From Hirsutella rhossiliensis (Eukaryota; Ascomycota; Sordariomycetes; Hypocreales; Ophiocordycipitaceae): a stretch of 64,000 nt of DNA. The translations under genes were made by a program, and so were the position numbers. Shown here piece by piece: positions 32,809 to 42,822 of this stretch. Within the stretch, counting starts at the first letter, position 1. Each line of letters opens with the position of its first letter. Below the pieces are notes generated by a model. That model did no database searches. It was given only the letters and a program-made list of their open reading frames with translations, and was not told the DNA's origin. The stretch spans positions 4,526,001-4,590,000 of the forward strand of contig NW_025408668.1 of assembly GCF_020360975.1 (NCBI RefSeq). The letters are read 5' to 3'.

Positions 32809-33331
32809 CGTTGACAAGAGAGCCACCCCACGTACTGTATCCCACTCACCCGGCTACGCATCAACACCCACGGACAAACATCGTAGACTCCCACCCTCGT
32901 TTACAAGTATTCCCAATACGTTTACAAGTAGTAGTCACTGCCCCGGCTACAGACAACCATCTCCAATCCCTTCCGAGATACGAACACAACCCCCGAAGGG
33001 GTGCACGCGCCGTAGGGGCGGGTGTGGATGAGATACTCACGACTCTTCAATTGAGTGAGACGTTTACAAGAACATCGACACAAGACGAGCACTCTTGACG
33101 GAGCAAGCGTCCACCGGGCGCGCGATGGAACAAGACACACCACACATCTACACCTGCTCACACACACCCAGGTCACTCCGCCATACAAGCACACGGACAA
33201 AATACACACTGGGCCCGCGACGGGACGGAGCATGTCTGAGCGGAGCGAGTCTTTGCACGACTGGAGGGAGTCAAAGGTACCGCAGCTGGAGGCGAGGATT
33301 GTGAGAGGGACGGAGTCACTCGGACACCCAG
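32809..33331 (+). repeat. common region: iterons and mini-hairpins
   Basis: Iterons 32898-32907, 32919-32928 and 33061-33070, variant 32809-32818; C(GTA)G hairpin. Confidence 0.72.
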
Positions 33332-33365
33332 GCCCCCTATTACTTAAGTTTGGTTTATAGGGGGC
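33332..33365 (+). other. origin stem-loop, unit 19
   Basis: Complete, TATTAC form. Confidence 0.85.
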
Positions 33366-33588
33366 CATGGCACAACGGCCCAGCCCCAGTCCTAGGTAGC
33401 TTTCCCGCTCAGGGATTGACTACAGTACTAGAAGGCTCGGACAGGCAGGAAGAGTCTTAGTCATAGGAACCAATGGAACGGAGAGAACAGGGTACGTCAC
33501 TTGTGCAGTTTGCACAGCTTACATGCACATATCCACTATTGACCGGGCGGGAGACCCGGACACATCCAGCATACGGGAAGTATATATA
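33366..33588 (+). promoter_or_regulatory. promoter, unit 19
   Basis: TATATATA at 33581-33588, ACCAATGG box, CCGGG hairpin. Confidence 0.58.
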
Positions 33589-33647
33589 GAGGGGGGTGCC
33601 CCCCCTCCAACACACACCAGAACCTGGCACGGTTCTCTTCTCCTTCT

Positions 33648-34018
33648 TCATTTTGAAGAGGAGGCAAGGGGATGGAGGCGCTACCGCCCCTCGACTGGAA
33701 GCGATAGGTAAGAGCAATTCACAATACCGGGAGGGTTGACTCGGAAAAGACACAGAGTGGGTCAGTCGCTGGAAGACATCCAAAAGGTGAGTGATCCGGA
33801 GCCGGGCGACGAAACATTTGTTCTTTGGCCGTGAGACTTTTGCTTACGTATGCACACAGCTGTGGGACACGACAGGTCCGGGCAGGACTGATCTTCTTCT
33901 TTTTGAAGAATCCCGGGAAGGGCATGGAGGCGCTACCGCCCCTCGACTAGACAAGTCGACGGATTGAATCTGATCGACAATCCCGAGAGGGTTGACTCGA
34001 AGAAGGCACAGAGTGGGA
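33648..34018 (+). repeat. tandem duplication of the family G start region
   Basis: Two copies (about 33,648-33,760 and 33,898-34,018) of a block with ATGGAGGCGCTACCGCCCCT, then GGGAGGGTTGACTCG and CACAGAGTGGG. They differ at many positions, so this is not a recent duplication. Confidence 0.6.
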
Positions 34019-34661
34019 ATGGCTACTCACGGGTCCACAGCACTCCCACTGCGCCCTGCACGGGCTCCGTTCACCGTTTGTTCCCGGTAACATATCTTGA
34101 ACATGCGTTCAACACCGCAAGGGTGTCTCACTGACGGCGTCACCACGGACAGAGACCATGGAGTCGATCTCATGATGGATATTCTTTTGACCCGTGAGGG
34201 TTTCAAGGCAACGGCCCTTGTCGCACTTCTCTTTTACGAGGCGGTAAAAGGTTTCCTCCCCGACCCACATGGGACGTGCTTGTCTCTATCGCGGGGAGGC
34301 ATCATCACTTTACCTAGATGTCCGGAGGGGCGCAAGAGTAAAAGCCGCGGAGGACTGGATTGCCTTGAGGGGCATTTTTAGGAAGTTACTCGGTCATCGA
34401 TCGCAGAACTCCCCACGGGAGACGAGTGGTCCACACACCGCTGGGGACACACGCAGCAACGCATCGATCGGTCCGGAGGGGATCATCACCCCACCCGCCT
34501 CGACCAGGCCTGGGAATGGCTTCACCTTGGATGATGAATGGGCTGTGCCCGCCACGCTAGATGTGGAACTCCATCCCCGCCTGCCCAATACAGTAGTCGT
34601 CTGTCGTCATGGCCTCACAAAACACGTAGACTCCAAAGCGTTTACAAGATGCAAGATGTAG
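33672..34661 (+). CDS. family G gene, unit 19, with two possible starts
   Basis: ATG at 33672 gives MEALPPLDWKR followed by a stop that overlaps a donor GTAAGAG; a second ATG at 33924 repeats the phrase. The body has STPQGCLTDGV, LLTREGFKATALVALLFYEAVK (34,097 on) and RVKAAEDWIALRG (34,350 on), as in units 14 and 18. Exon joins are unresolved. Confidence 0.4.
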
Positions 34662-35264
34662 AAATGGAATGAGTAGTACACATAACTAGTAACCGTCCTA
34701 TCTAAGAGACTCTGGTCGAGTGACGAGAGGAACCGTAGGGGCGACGGGAGGAGCGACACTCGATATGTTGACAAGACGGCTTCGAATGATGGCAGAGGAA
34801 ACCTTTTGAGTAATCTACTACCTGACACCGTTTACAAGGTGACCCAAACACGTTCACAAGAGAAAACCCTTCAAGTAAACTACTCTGAGTGATCACCTCC
34901 GGAGGACTCCTTCACGACTACGGAATCCACGCCCGAAGGGGGTGCGACCAGGCCGTAGGACTGGGCGTGGAGAGTCACACTTGCAATCTTCAATTGAGTG
35001 ACGCGTTCACAAGGGAATCCACCTCGACAAGAGGAGCGAATGTCCGACAGGGCATGCGACGGACTAACCACAACACACCAGACACTGACAGTCTTGAACA
35101 AAGTCACGCCAACACCCGAAACACATACAAACAGTACCCGTTGGGCCACCCCGACCGGAGGGAGGTGCTTGAGCGGAGCGAGTTTGGGACGACTGGAGGG
35201 AAGTCAGAGGTACCGAGCAGGCGGCGAGGGACTAGTAAAGGGACGGAGTCACTTCTACTCTTGG
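34639..35264 (+). repeat. common region: iterons and mini-hairpins
   Basis: Iterons 34639-34648 and 34829-34838, variants 34851-34860 and 35004-35013; C(GGA)G, C(GAA)G and C(GTA)G hairpins. Confidence 0.7.
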
Positions 35265-35299
35265 GCCCCCTATATCCTTAAGTTTGGTTTATAGGGGGC
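35265..35299 (+). other. origin stem-loop, unit 20
   Basis: TATATCC form of the left-arm/loop edge. Confidence 0.82.
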
Positions 35300-35513
35300 C
35301 ATGGCACAACGGCCCAGCTCTAGGAACGGATGTCTTGACAAAGGCAGAAAGTGATGTACTAACAGTTCCGGAGAGGATTGGAGGGACTGAGTGCTAAGAG
35401 GCTACTGCACGGAGGGAGGGGGCCGCGTCACATGTCAGCTTCCCAAAGGGTTGCATGACTCCACTACCGGTCGGGTTGAGAACCCGGACAAACAGAGACT
35501 AGAAGGTATAAAG
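35300..35513 (+). promoter_or_regulatory. promoter of the second Rep-like gene
   Basis: TATAAAG at 35507-35513, CGGGTTGAGAACCCG hairpin. Confidence 0.6.
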
Positions 35514-35589
35514 GTCGAGGACCGCCCACATTTTTTATCCATGGAATGGAATTCCTCTCGTCTTTCCTTGCGTCACAAGAAAGCAAGCT

Positions 35590-36093
35590 ATGGAGCCCAC
35601 GGCAGAGCACCTTTACGCGCTTAGCGACAGCGGCCAGGAGTCCGCGATCAGCAAGGAGGCACCTGGAGGCTGCACAGACTTTGCACTGCATGCAAATACG
35701 ATGTTTGTCACGTACACGGGCAGTCGTATCCACGACAAGGAGGAGTTTCACCAGTTGTTGAGGGAGTCGCTCACACCGGGTTTGCCCCGGATCAGTGGCA
35801 CCAATGGAAAGGTGGGAACCGTGAAGATATTTGGCAGCAGGCAGCTGCACGACGACGGTACTCGTCAATACCATGTGTTGCTTATGTTTCACCCGCGAGT
35901 ACATTGGAACAGCGCCCGCGACAAACTCTCCGTCTGGATGGACGTGGACGGTAATCGTGAGGTGGACACGACGGACGTCGAAATCCGCAAGAAACCTTTC
36001 GGAGAGACCGCTGCCCAGTTCTTGCAGAGCGTGCAGGATTACATCGCCAGGGGCGGTGATGTCTTCGGCGAACGGATGAGTGTCCAGTCGTCG
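35590..36093 (+). pseudogene. second Rep-like gene, truncated after the nuclease domain
   Basis: About 168 residues align end to end with the N-terminal half of the Rep at 37,816: motif I as MFVTYTGS, motif II as QYHVLLMF, motif III as YIARGGD. The last has Arg where Rep has the usual Lys of YxxK. The SF3 helicase half is missing. At about 36,094-36,102 (CTGATGGGG, shared by both parents) the sequence switches to the body of the unit found at 22,700-22,100 and 63,250-62,570, and the frame runs on to 36,252 with no meaning. The chimeric unit is 2.2 kb, the longest in the array. Confidence 0.75.
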
Positions 36094-36178
36094 CCTGATG
36101 GGGCAGGCTCGTTCTGTGTCCCGTTCCCTTCTTCACGGGAGAAGAATACTAGACTGGTGTCCACGACCCGACAAGGAG

Positions 36179-36684
36179 ATGGAGGCGCTACCGCCCCTCG
36201 ACTCGAAAGAACGGAAGACTGTTCTCTTCATCTACTTCCTCTTTTTCGTTAAAAGAGAACAAAGCAGGACAATGTGAGCACTGGTTGGTGCACAGCACTC
36301 CCTCTCCGCCCTGGACGGGCTCCGATCCCGTTCTGTTCCCGCTCGTGAAGCTCAAGTCGGTATCTTGTTCACGCGCTCCCACTACGCCCTGCGGGCTGCG
36401 CTCCCTTGTTTCCCCTCTTTGAAAAGAAGGAAATGCACTATGCGCTCCGGCGCTCCGTCGAGTCCCGTACCCGGCCAACACGAACAGGATGGGAAGTGGC
36501 TGTATACACTTTTGGTGAGTGCAACGAGCCGGTGGAACCCTGCCGAGAGGCATGGTATCTATCATACTCCGCGGGGGATGGAGTAGTCACCCGGAAGGGC
36601 AGGAGGTTGACCTTGTTGACGTGCCCGGAGATTGCATTGCGCGGAGCTGAGGACTCGTATGGTCGAGAGACAGACGGAGGATAA
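36179..36684 (+). CDS. family G gene, forward partial copy of unit 13
   Basis: ATG 36179 starts MEALPPLDSKER as at 22,618. Compared with that copy it has single missing bases in short runs (for example near 36,433 and 36,470). It lacks its own promoter because it was joined behind the truncated Rep-like gene. Confidence 0.45.
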
Positions 36685-36751
36685 AGACAGAGGATGCACG
36701 CGGGAGTGCACTGGCCTGGTCACACATCGCACCGTAGACACCCCACTTGCC

Positions 36752-36777
36752 CGATACGGCAATCGTGATGGCTTCAT
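36752..36777 (+). terminator. conserved 3' element with hairpin
   Basis: CGAT..ATCG stem followed by GATGGCTTCAT; forward copy of 22,015. Confidence 0.42.
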
Positions 36778-36813
36778 CCGACACGTACACTAGACTTCAT
36801 CAATTGAGTACAT

Positions 36814-37464
36814 CGTTCACAAGGGAAACAAAGACGGCAGGCTTAAGGCCGGAGCAAGACAGGATGAGTGACGGGAAGGAACACATAGATAGAGTAGAGC
36901 GATACGTTTACAAGGTGTAGATACAAGATGGTGGACCCACACACGTTTACAAGGTGAAACCCTTCAAGTAATCCACTCCTCTGATCACCCCCGGAGGGCT
37001 CATTCATGACTACGGAACCCACGCCCGAAGGGTGTGCAGGCGAGCCGAAGGTTCGACTGTGAAGAGCCACACTCACAACTCTTCGACCGAGTCAACACGT
37101 TCACAAGAACAACTACACAGTCACGGGACGGAGGACCTGCGAGTGCAACGAGCAAAGGGACGAGATCAAAACACAACAGACGGAAACACGGACTGAGTGA
37201 GTTCAACGACACACACACACAACACTCTACTCTGCTCTACTGCTCACTCAGTCACCCACCCACTTGACCACACAATGCACCGACACCAGCTCAAGCCAGA
37301 CTCAAGTCACTCCCACGCGTCAAACACGTACAAACAGTACCCGTTGGGCCCGCGACTGGAAGGAGCTGGTCGACCGGAGGGAGCCCTTGGACGACGGGAC
37401 GGAGGAAAAGGTACGAGCCTGGAGGGCGAAGTTACTGTGGGTGACGGAGTCACTCACTGCATGT
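36814..37464 (+). repeat. common region upstream of the Rep origin (reference copy)
   Basis: Order in gene sense: variant iteron 36814-36823; exact iterons CGTTTACAAG 36905-36914 and 36944-36953; hairpins with C(GGA)G and two C(GAA)G loops (36,988-37,055); GTGAAGAGCCAC hairpin; variant iteron 37098-37107; then spaced copies of GACYGGARGGAG (37,350-37,420) up to the origin. Iterons spaced next to a stem-loop are the usual binding sites of a CRESS Rep; that role is inferred. The first part copies the unit 13 common region and the last 90 bases copy 54,450-54,545. Confidence 0.75.
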
Positions 37465-37498
37465 GCCCCCTATTACTTAAGTTTGGTTTATAGGGGGC
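37465..37498 (+). other. origin stem-loop of the Rep unit (reference copy)
   Basis: Arms GCCCCCTAT (37465-37473) and ATAGGGGGC (37490-37498) with a 16-base loop TACTTAAGTTTGGTTT. TATTAC, the 3' end of the usual CRESS nonanucleotide, spans 37471-37476 at the stem edge. Known CRESS Reps nick in such a site; nicking here is inferred. The arrangement recurs in all complete units. Confidence 0.87.
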
Positions 37499-37717
37499 CA
37501 TGGCACAACGGCCCAGTCACTAGGCAGATTGAACGCACGTGATTTACTGCAGTCATAGGCGGAAGCGACGGGGGGAGCGACGCAGTGCTAAGAGCGAATG
37601 AGCCTAGAGGGATCACGCCGTCCATGGAAAGACAGCTTGTGTAGCTTGCGTAACTTGCATGTATCCACTACTGGCCGGGGCAGACGCCCGGACAGAATGA
37701 CACCGGAGGGTATAAAG
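37499..37717 (+). promoter_or_regulatory. rep promoter
   Basis: ATGGCACAAC spacer between GGCC palindromes, GTCATAGG/GTGCTAAG pair about 35 bases apart, CCGGGGC..GCCCGG hairpin, TATAAAG at 37711-37717; ATG 99 bases further. Confidence 0.65.
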
Positions 37718-37815
37718 CGGGCAAGGTGCCCCAATGTTGAACTCGGATGAGTTGTCTCCCTTGAGTCTCGTTTCCTGCGTGGCAAAAGAGAGCGAGAGAG
37801 ATAGAGAGAGGAACG

Positions 37816-38960
37816 ATGTCTTCCACCATGGAGGTTGATCCTCCTGCTAGTGATAGCGGTTATGAGTCTGTCGAGAGGGATGCTCGCGAGATCCCCGGAG
37901 TGACCGAGAAGCATCAAGACTTTGTGTTCCATGCAAACATGGCGTTTGTCACCTACACCCGCAGCCGGGTCGAAGACCCAGAGGAGTTCCACAGGTATCT
38001 ACGAGAGTCGCTGGCGCCGAGCCTGCCACGGGTTAACCGCAGGACTGGACAGGCAGGAACAGTACAGGTCTACGGCTGCAAGGAACTGCATGAGGATGGC
38101 ACTCCCACTATCATGTGATGCTCAAGTTCGAGCCCCGCGTGCACTGGAGGAACGCCCGTGAAAAGTTCAGGGTCTGGATTGATGTAAAGGATGGTCGTGA
38201 GGTGGACACGACGTCGATCAACATTCACAAGAAGCCGGAGAACGAGACGCCTGCGTACTTCCTGCAGTGCGTGCAGGCTTATATCGCCAAGGGTGGCGAC
38301 GTCTTTGGCGAGTGGATCGGTCCCAAGACGACGACGGCGTCGGAAAAAGACAAGTACTTGGAGCAGGCGGTTGAGACGGAGTCCCGCGAGGAGGCGGAGA
38401 CGCTGCTCAAGACGCATTTCAAGTCCTGGTGGGTACGTAACCATGCGAATTGCCAGGCTTTCTTGAGGACCAAGAAGGGTCCTTCTGCCAAACCCCATGC
38501 GCCTTCCTTTCCTCCCTTACCCTGGAAGGTGCCGAGAAGGTTGCTTCAGTGGCGGCAAAAGAACTTTGACGTGGCCCGGCTTGGTCGTCCGACATGTCTC
38601 GTCATCGTCGGTCGGCCCCGCTCTGGCAAGACCGAGTGGGCTCTTTCCTTTGGTCGTCCAGCTCACATGACGGGTGAGTGGAATATGGATGAACTCATGA
38701 AGCCGGACATTACACATGTTGTCCTCAACGATATCAAGTTGAGGGCTTTTCCCTACAAGCGTGACCTTGCTGGCTGTCAGGAGTACATCACCGCCACAGG
38801 CAAGTACCGCGAGCAGCGGACCATTCGCATGGGTATACCAGTCATCTGGACTTGTAATGAGGACAATGATGTTACCAAGGACAAGGATATTGGTCAGTAT
38901 TTGCTTGAGACAGCCGTGATTTATCGTGTGCCAAAGGGGAAGATGTTGTATGGGAAGTAG
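37816..38960 (+). CDS. rep: replication initiator Rep (HUH endonuclease + SF3 helicase), one frame break
   Basis: CRESS-DNA replication protein, expected to nick and rejoin the origin and to unwind DNA. N-terminal frame 37,816-38,111: motif I AFVTYTRS. The second frame, from about 38,109, starts YHVMLKF (motif II, single His), then WIDVKDGREVD, similar in place to the geminivirus GRS segment, YIAKGGD (motif III, catalytic Tyr and Lys), Walker A GRPRSGKT, Walker B VVLNDI and motif C WTCNED. Total would be about 380 residues, usual for the class. The two frames meet at CCACTATCATGTGATG, where one base is lacking just before motif II. The truncated paralogue at 35,590 is open at this point. The tandem copy at 39,731 has the same break, so it is either real or copied. 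Confidence 0.88.
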
Positions 38961-39014
38961 ATACAAATCGAGAAGATGCATTGTTGTGACACCGCCAGCA
39001 TCGTAGATCAAAAT

Positions 39015-39378
39015 CGTTTACAAGCTCACCACATTGCCCCGGCTACCACCCTTCATCTCCAACCCACTCATGACTATGGAATCAATCCCCCGCAGGGGGT
39101 GCGACCGAGCCGAAGGTTCGGGCGTGGAGAGCCACGCTCAACCATCTTCGATTCAGTAGACACGTTTACAAGCCGGTCTTCACGCGACAGGAGGAGCAAC
39201 CGAAGGGCGACGGACACAAACACGACAACTTGCACACACACAAACCCCAAACACATGCTGGGCCCACGAGCGGAGCGAGTTGAGACGACCGGAGGGAGGA
39301 ACTGCCCTTGAGTGGAACGAAAGGGTACACGCCTGGAGGGCGGGTGGACTGTGTGACGGGAGGTCACTTGTCAGAAAG
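39015..39378 (+). repeat. common region: iterons and mini-hairpins
   Basis: Iterons 39015-39024 and 39163-39172; C(GCA)G and C(GAA)G hairpins. From about 39,150 on it is the same as 44,940-45,169, behind a different gene. Confidence 0.72.
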
Positions 39379-39412
39379 GCCCCCTATTACTTAAGTTTGG
39401 TTTATAGGGGGC
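39379..39412 (+). other. origin stem-loop, unit 22
   Basis: Complete, TATTAC form. Confidence 0.85.
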
Positions 39413-39632
39413 CATGGCACAACGGCCCAGCCCATAGAGCAGCTTGAACGCACGTGATTGCATGCAGTCATAGGCGGAAGCGACGGGGGGAGCGACGCAG
39501 TGCTAAGAGCGAATGAGCCTAGAGGGATCACGCCGTCCATGGAAAGACAGCTTGTGTAGCTTGCGTAACTTGCATGTATCCACTACTGGCCGGGGCAGAC
39601 GCCCGGACAGAATGACACCGGAGGGTATAAAG
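39413..39632 (+). promoter_or_regulatory. promoter of the second rep copy
   Basis: Same as 37,551-37,717 from GCAGTCATAGGCGG on, TATAAAG at 39626-39632; the first 50 bases after the origin differ from the first copy. Confidence 0.62.
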
Positions 39633-39730
39633 CGGGCAAGGTGCCCCAATGTTGAACTCGGATGAGTTGTCTCCCTTGAGTCTCGTTTCCTGCGTGGCAA
39701 AAGAGCGAGAGAGATAGAGAGAGAGGAACG

Positions 39731-40870
39731 ATGTCTTCCACCATGGAGGTTGATCCTCCTGCTAGTGATAGCGGTTATGAGTCTGTCGAGAGGATGCTCG
39801 CGAGATCCCCGGTGACCGAGAAGCATCAAGACTTTGTGTTCCATGCAAACATGGCGTTTGTCACCTACACCCGCAGCCGGGTCGAAGACCCAGAGGAGTT
39901 CCACAGGTATCTACGAGTCGCTGGCGCCGAGCCTGCCACGGGTTAACCGCAGGACTGGACAGGCAGGAACAGTACAGGTCTACGGCTGCAAGGAACTGCA
40001 TGAGGATGGCACTCCCACTATCATGTGATGCTCAAGTTCGAGCCCCGCGTGCACTGGAGGAACGCCCGTGAAAAGTTCAGGGTCTGGATTGATGTAAAGG
40101 ATGGTCGTGAGGTGGACACGACGTCGATCAACATTCACAAGAAGCCGGAGAACGAGACGCCTGCGTACTTCCTGCAGTGCGTGCAGGCTTATATCGCCAA
40201 GGGTGGCGACGTCTTTGGCGAGTGGATCGGTCCCAAGACGACGACGGCGTCGGAAAAAGACAAGTACTTGGAGCAGGCGGTTGAGACGGAGTCCCGCGAG
40301 GAGGCGGAGACGCTGCTCAAGACGCATTTCAAGTCCTGGTGGGTACGTAACCATGCGAATTGCCAGGCTTTCTTGAGGACCAAGAAGGGTCCTTCTGCCA
40401 AACCCCATGCGCCTTCCTTTCCTCCCTTACCCTGGAAGGTGCCGAGAAGGTTGCTTCAGTGGCGGCAAAAGAACTTTGACGTGGCCCGGCTTGGTCGTCC
40501 GACATGTCTCGTCATCGTCGGTCGGCCCCGCTCTGGCAAGACCGAGTGGGCTCTTTCCTTTGGTCGTCCAGCTCACATGACGGGTGAGTGGAATATGGAT
40601 GAACTCATGAAGCCGGACATTACACATGTTGTCCTCAACGATATCAAGTTGAGGGCTTTTCCCTACAAGCGTGACCTTGCTGGCTGTCAGGAGTACATCA
40701 CCGCCACAGGCAAGTACCGCGAGCAGCGGACCATTCGCATGGGTATACCAGTCATCTGGACTTGTAATGAGGACAATGATGTTACCAAGGACAAGGATAT
40801 TGGTCAGTATTTGCTTGAGACAGCCGTGATTTATCGTGTGCCAAAGGGGAAGATGTTGTATGGGAAGTAG
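39731..40870 (+). pseudogene. rep: second copy of rep with further frame breaks
   Basis: Near-identical to 37,816-38,960. Extra differences are one G less and one AG less near 39,795-39,815 (together in frame) and one AG less at about 39,917 (CGAGTCG for CGAGAGTCG), which stops the first frame early. The motif II break at about 40,020 is shared. The helicase half, 40,025-40,870, is the same as in the first copy. The AG losses look like sequencing error, so the gene may be intact in reality. Confidence 0.75.
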
Positions 40871-40924
40871 ATACAAATCGAGAAGATGCATTGTTGTGAC
40901 ACCGCCAGCATCGTAGATCAAAAT

Positions 40925-41324
40925 CGTTTACAAGCTCACCACATTGCCCCGGCTACCACCCTTCATCTCTAACCCACTCATGACTATGGAATCAATCCCC
41001 CGCAGGGGGTGCGACCGAGCCGAAGGTTCGGGCGTGGAGAGCCACGCTCAACCATCTTCAATTGAGTAGACCCGTTCACAAGCCAGTAGATACACCACAG
41101 GAGGAGCAACCGAAGGGCGACGGACCATACACAACAACTTGCACACACACAAACCCCAGTTCAAGTCACTCCGCCATACAAGCACACTGCAAACAATACC
41201 GTTGGGCCACCCCGACCGGAGGGAGGTGCTTGAGCGGAGCGAGAACGGACGACTGGATGGAGGACACTGGTACGAGCAGGCAGCGAGGACCTTGTAGGAG
41301 TGAGGGAGTCACTGCTACTCTTGG
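40925..41324 (+). repeat. common region: iterons and mini-hairpins
   Basis: Exact iteron 40925-40934, variant 41073-41082. Matches 39,015-39,150 and then departs in the CTTCAATTGAG palindrome. Confidence 0.7.
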
Positions 41325-41358
41325 GCCCCCTATTACTTAAGTTTGGTTTATAGGGGGC
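41325..41358 (+). other. origin stem-loop, unit 23
   Basis: Complete, TATTAC form. Confidence 0.85.
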
Positions 41359-41668
41359 CTCTGCTCCATGGCCCAGTCACTAGGAACGGAATGTCTTGAC
41401 AAAGGCAGAGAGTGATGTACTAGCAGTTTTGTACTGGAAGGAAAGACTGAGTGCTAAGAAGGTACCTGACGGATGGAAGGTGGCCGCGCTATTGGTCCAG
41501 CTTCCAACGCAGTGGTTGCGTGACTCCACTCTTGGACGGGTAGACACCCGGACGGTATCACCTCGATACGGAAGGAGAGGAACATAGAAAGGGCGAGAAC
41601 GCCCACGAGTAGAGCGACTGTCGGGGAGACGTCAAATCTCTTCTTTACCTTTTCAACGGAGTATAAAG
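41359..41668 (+). promoter_or_regulatory. promoter, unit 23
   Basis: TATAAAG at 41662-41668, about 90 bases further from the origin than in most units; TCTGCTCCAT spacer. Confidence 0.58.
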
Positions 41669-41671
41669 ACC

Positions 41672-42632
41672 ATGGGTCGCCCAACCCAGAACTGTGGACG
41701 GTTCACTTTTGATATATTTTCCTTGCGGAAATCAATCGGCTCGCAGAACGACGGAGTGGGATATTGCCTGGTGCAATTGTTTTCCCGCTGGTTCTTCATT
41801 GGGCTCTTGGGCAGAGTCGCCCCGCAATGGCGTGAGACAAGATGGATTGACTGGTCTACCAGCCCGAACGCGTCCTTTGTCTCTCTAGAGACGCGCTACG
41901 GAGTAAGTTAGGGGCCGAGGTGCCCATATATTGTTTACATTTGTGCTGGACACAAATCTTCTCCTTTCACTTCACCTAGCGGCCGGGCAGCCTTGATCTG
42001 GCCTCCCAACTCTACGTACGTACGTTCCCGGAGCGGAGCCTGGGCCAGAGTCTCTCTTCGGTTCGTCAATTTTGGGCAGCATGGATCTGCCAGCTTCCTG
42101 CGAGACAATTTTTGCCCGCCCTTCTCTGCCCACGGCAAGGACACGAGACCGCGGATGCTGCTGCAGCCATCCGTTTTGTTGTTCTCTACGGATTCAGCGC
42201 TTCTGCGAGCGGTGGCTTTTTCTCCTGTTGGTGACAACACACAAGCGCTCGGCTTCTTCTTTTTCGGAGACTCTAAGGGACTGTCTGGGTCCCAGGGACT
42301 TTTTCTACTCGGTGGCGCAGCGTGCGCAGGATGGCCTCTTCATCCACAGGGTTCTACTGTGGGCTGGCCCGAACGCCGGAGGGTTCAGTCGCGAGGATTG
42401 CTGCACGCTGCAGACTCGGCTTGGACCTTCACTTCCTCCAGTTGCTGACAATGAGTCGGCCGGTTCGGACTGTATTGCTGTGCCACTATCATGCTGTATG
42501 GAGCAGATGAAGGCGCATTTGCCTTTTTGGATTTTTCACATGACCACGGAAGGAACTGTCACCTTTGGTTGTGATGGGCTTTTGAACAAGCTCTTGGATG
42601 AGATACGGGGCGAGAGTGAGACTGATAGATGA
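41672..42632 (+). CDS. family C protein, two exons likely
   Basis: Exon 1 from ATG 41672, four bases after the TATA box, or a later Met, ends TRYG at 41902 before a perfect donor GTAAGT. The conserved core is open from ATG 42081 to 42632 (183 residues): CCCSHPFC, QRFCERWLF, LGPRDFFYSVAQ, FIHRVLL, LSCC. A CAG at 42,078-42,080 is the likely acceptor region, but the phase does not match exactly, so the join may be elsewhere or a base may be missing. A different frame (41,993-42,448) is also open. Function unknown. Confidence 0.65.
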
Positions 42633-42690
42633 CTTTGGTCATCGTTATATTCATTTTGCATGACGTTGGTGTTCAACGGTTTTCCTTTTT

Positions 42691-42710
42691 CGGATATCAC
42701 GATGGCTTCG
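42691..42710 (+). terminator. conserved 3' element
   Basis: GATATCACGATGGCTTCG after the family C gene. Confidence 0.4.
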
Positions 42711-42822
42711 TTTTAACGTAGATGAAAAGACCGATCCAGAATAGCGGCAGCACGGTCAATTGACTGTATCCACGAACATGGTAGAATCATAGACTTCACA
42801 CCGAGGATTATAATCACACATG

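Noticed and set aside
36960..37110. tRNA genes in the hairpin chains
   Set aside because: No cloverleaf, TTCRA arm or CCA end; the hairpins are too short.
36905..37460. CRISPR array from the repeated 10-mers
   Set aside because: Repeats are short, irregularly spaced and tied to origins; there are no uniform spacers or cas genes.
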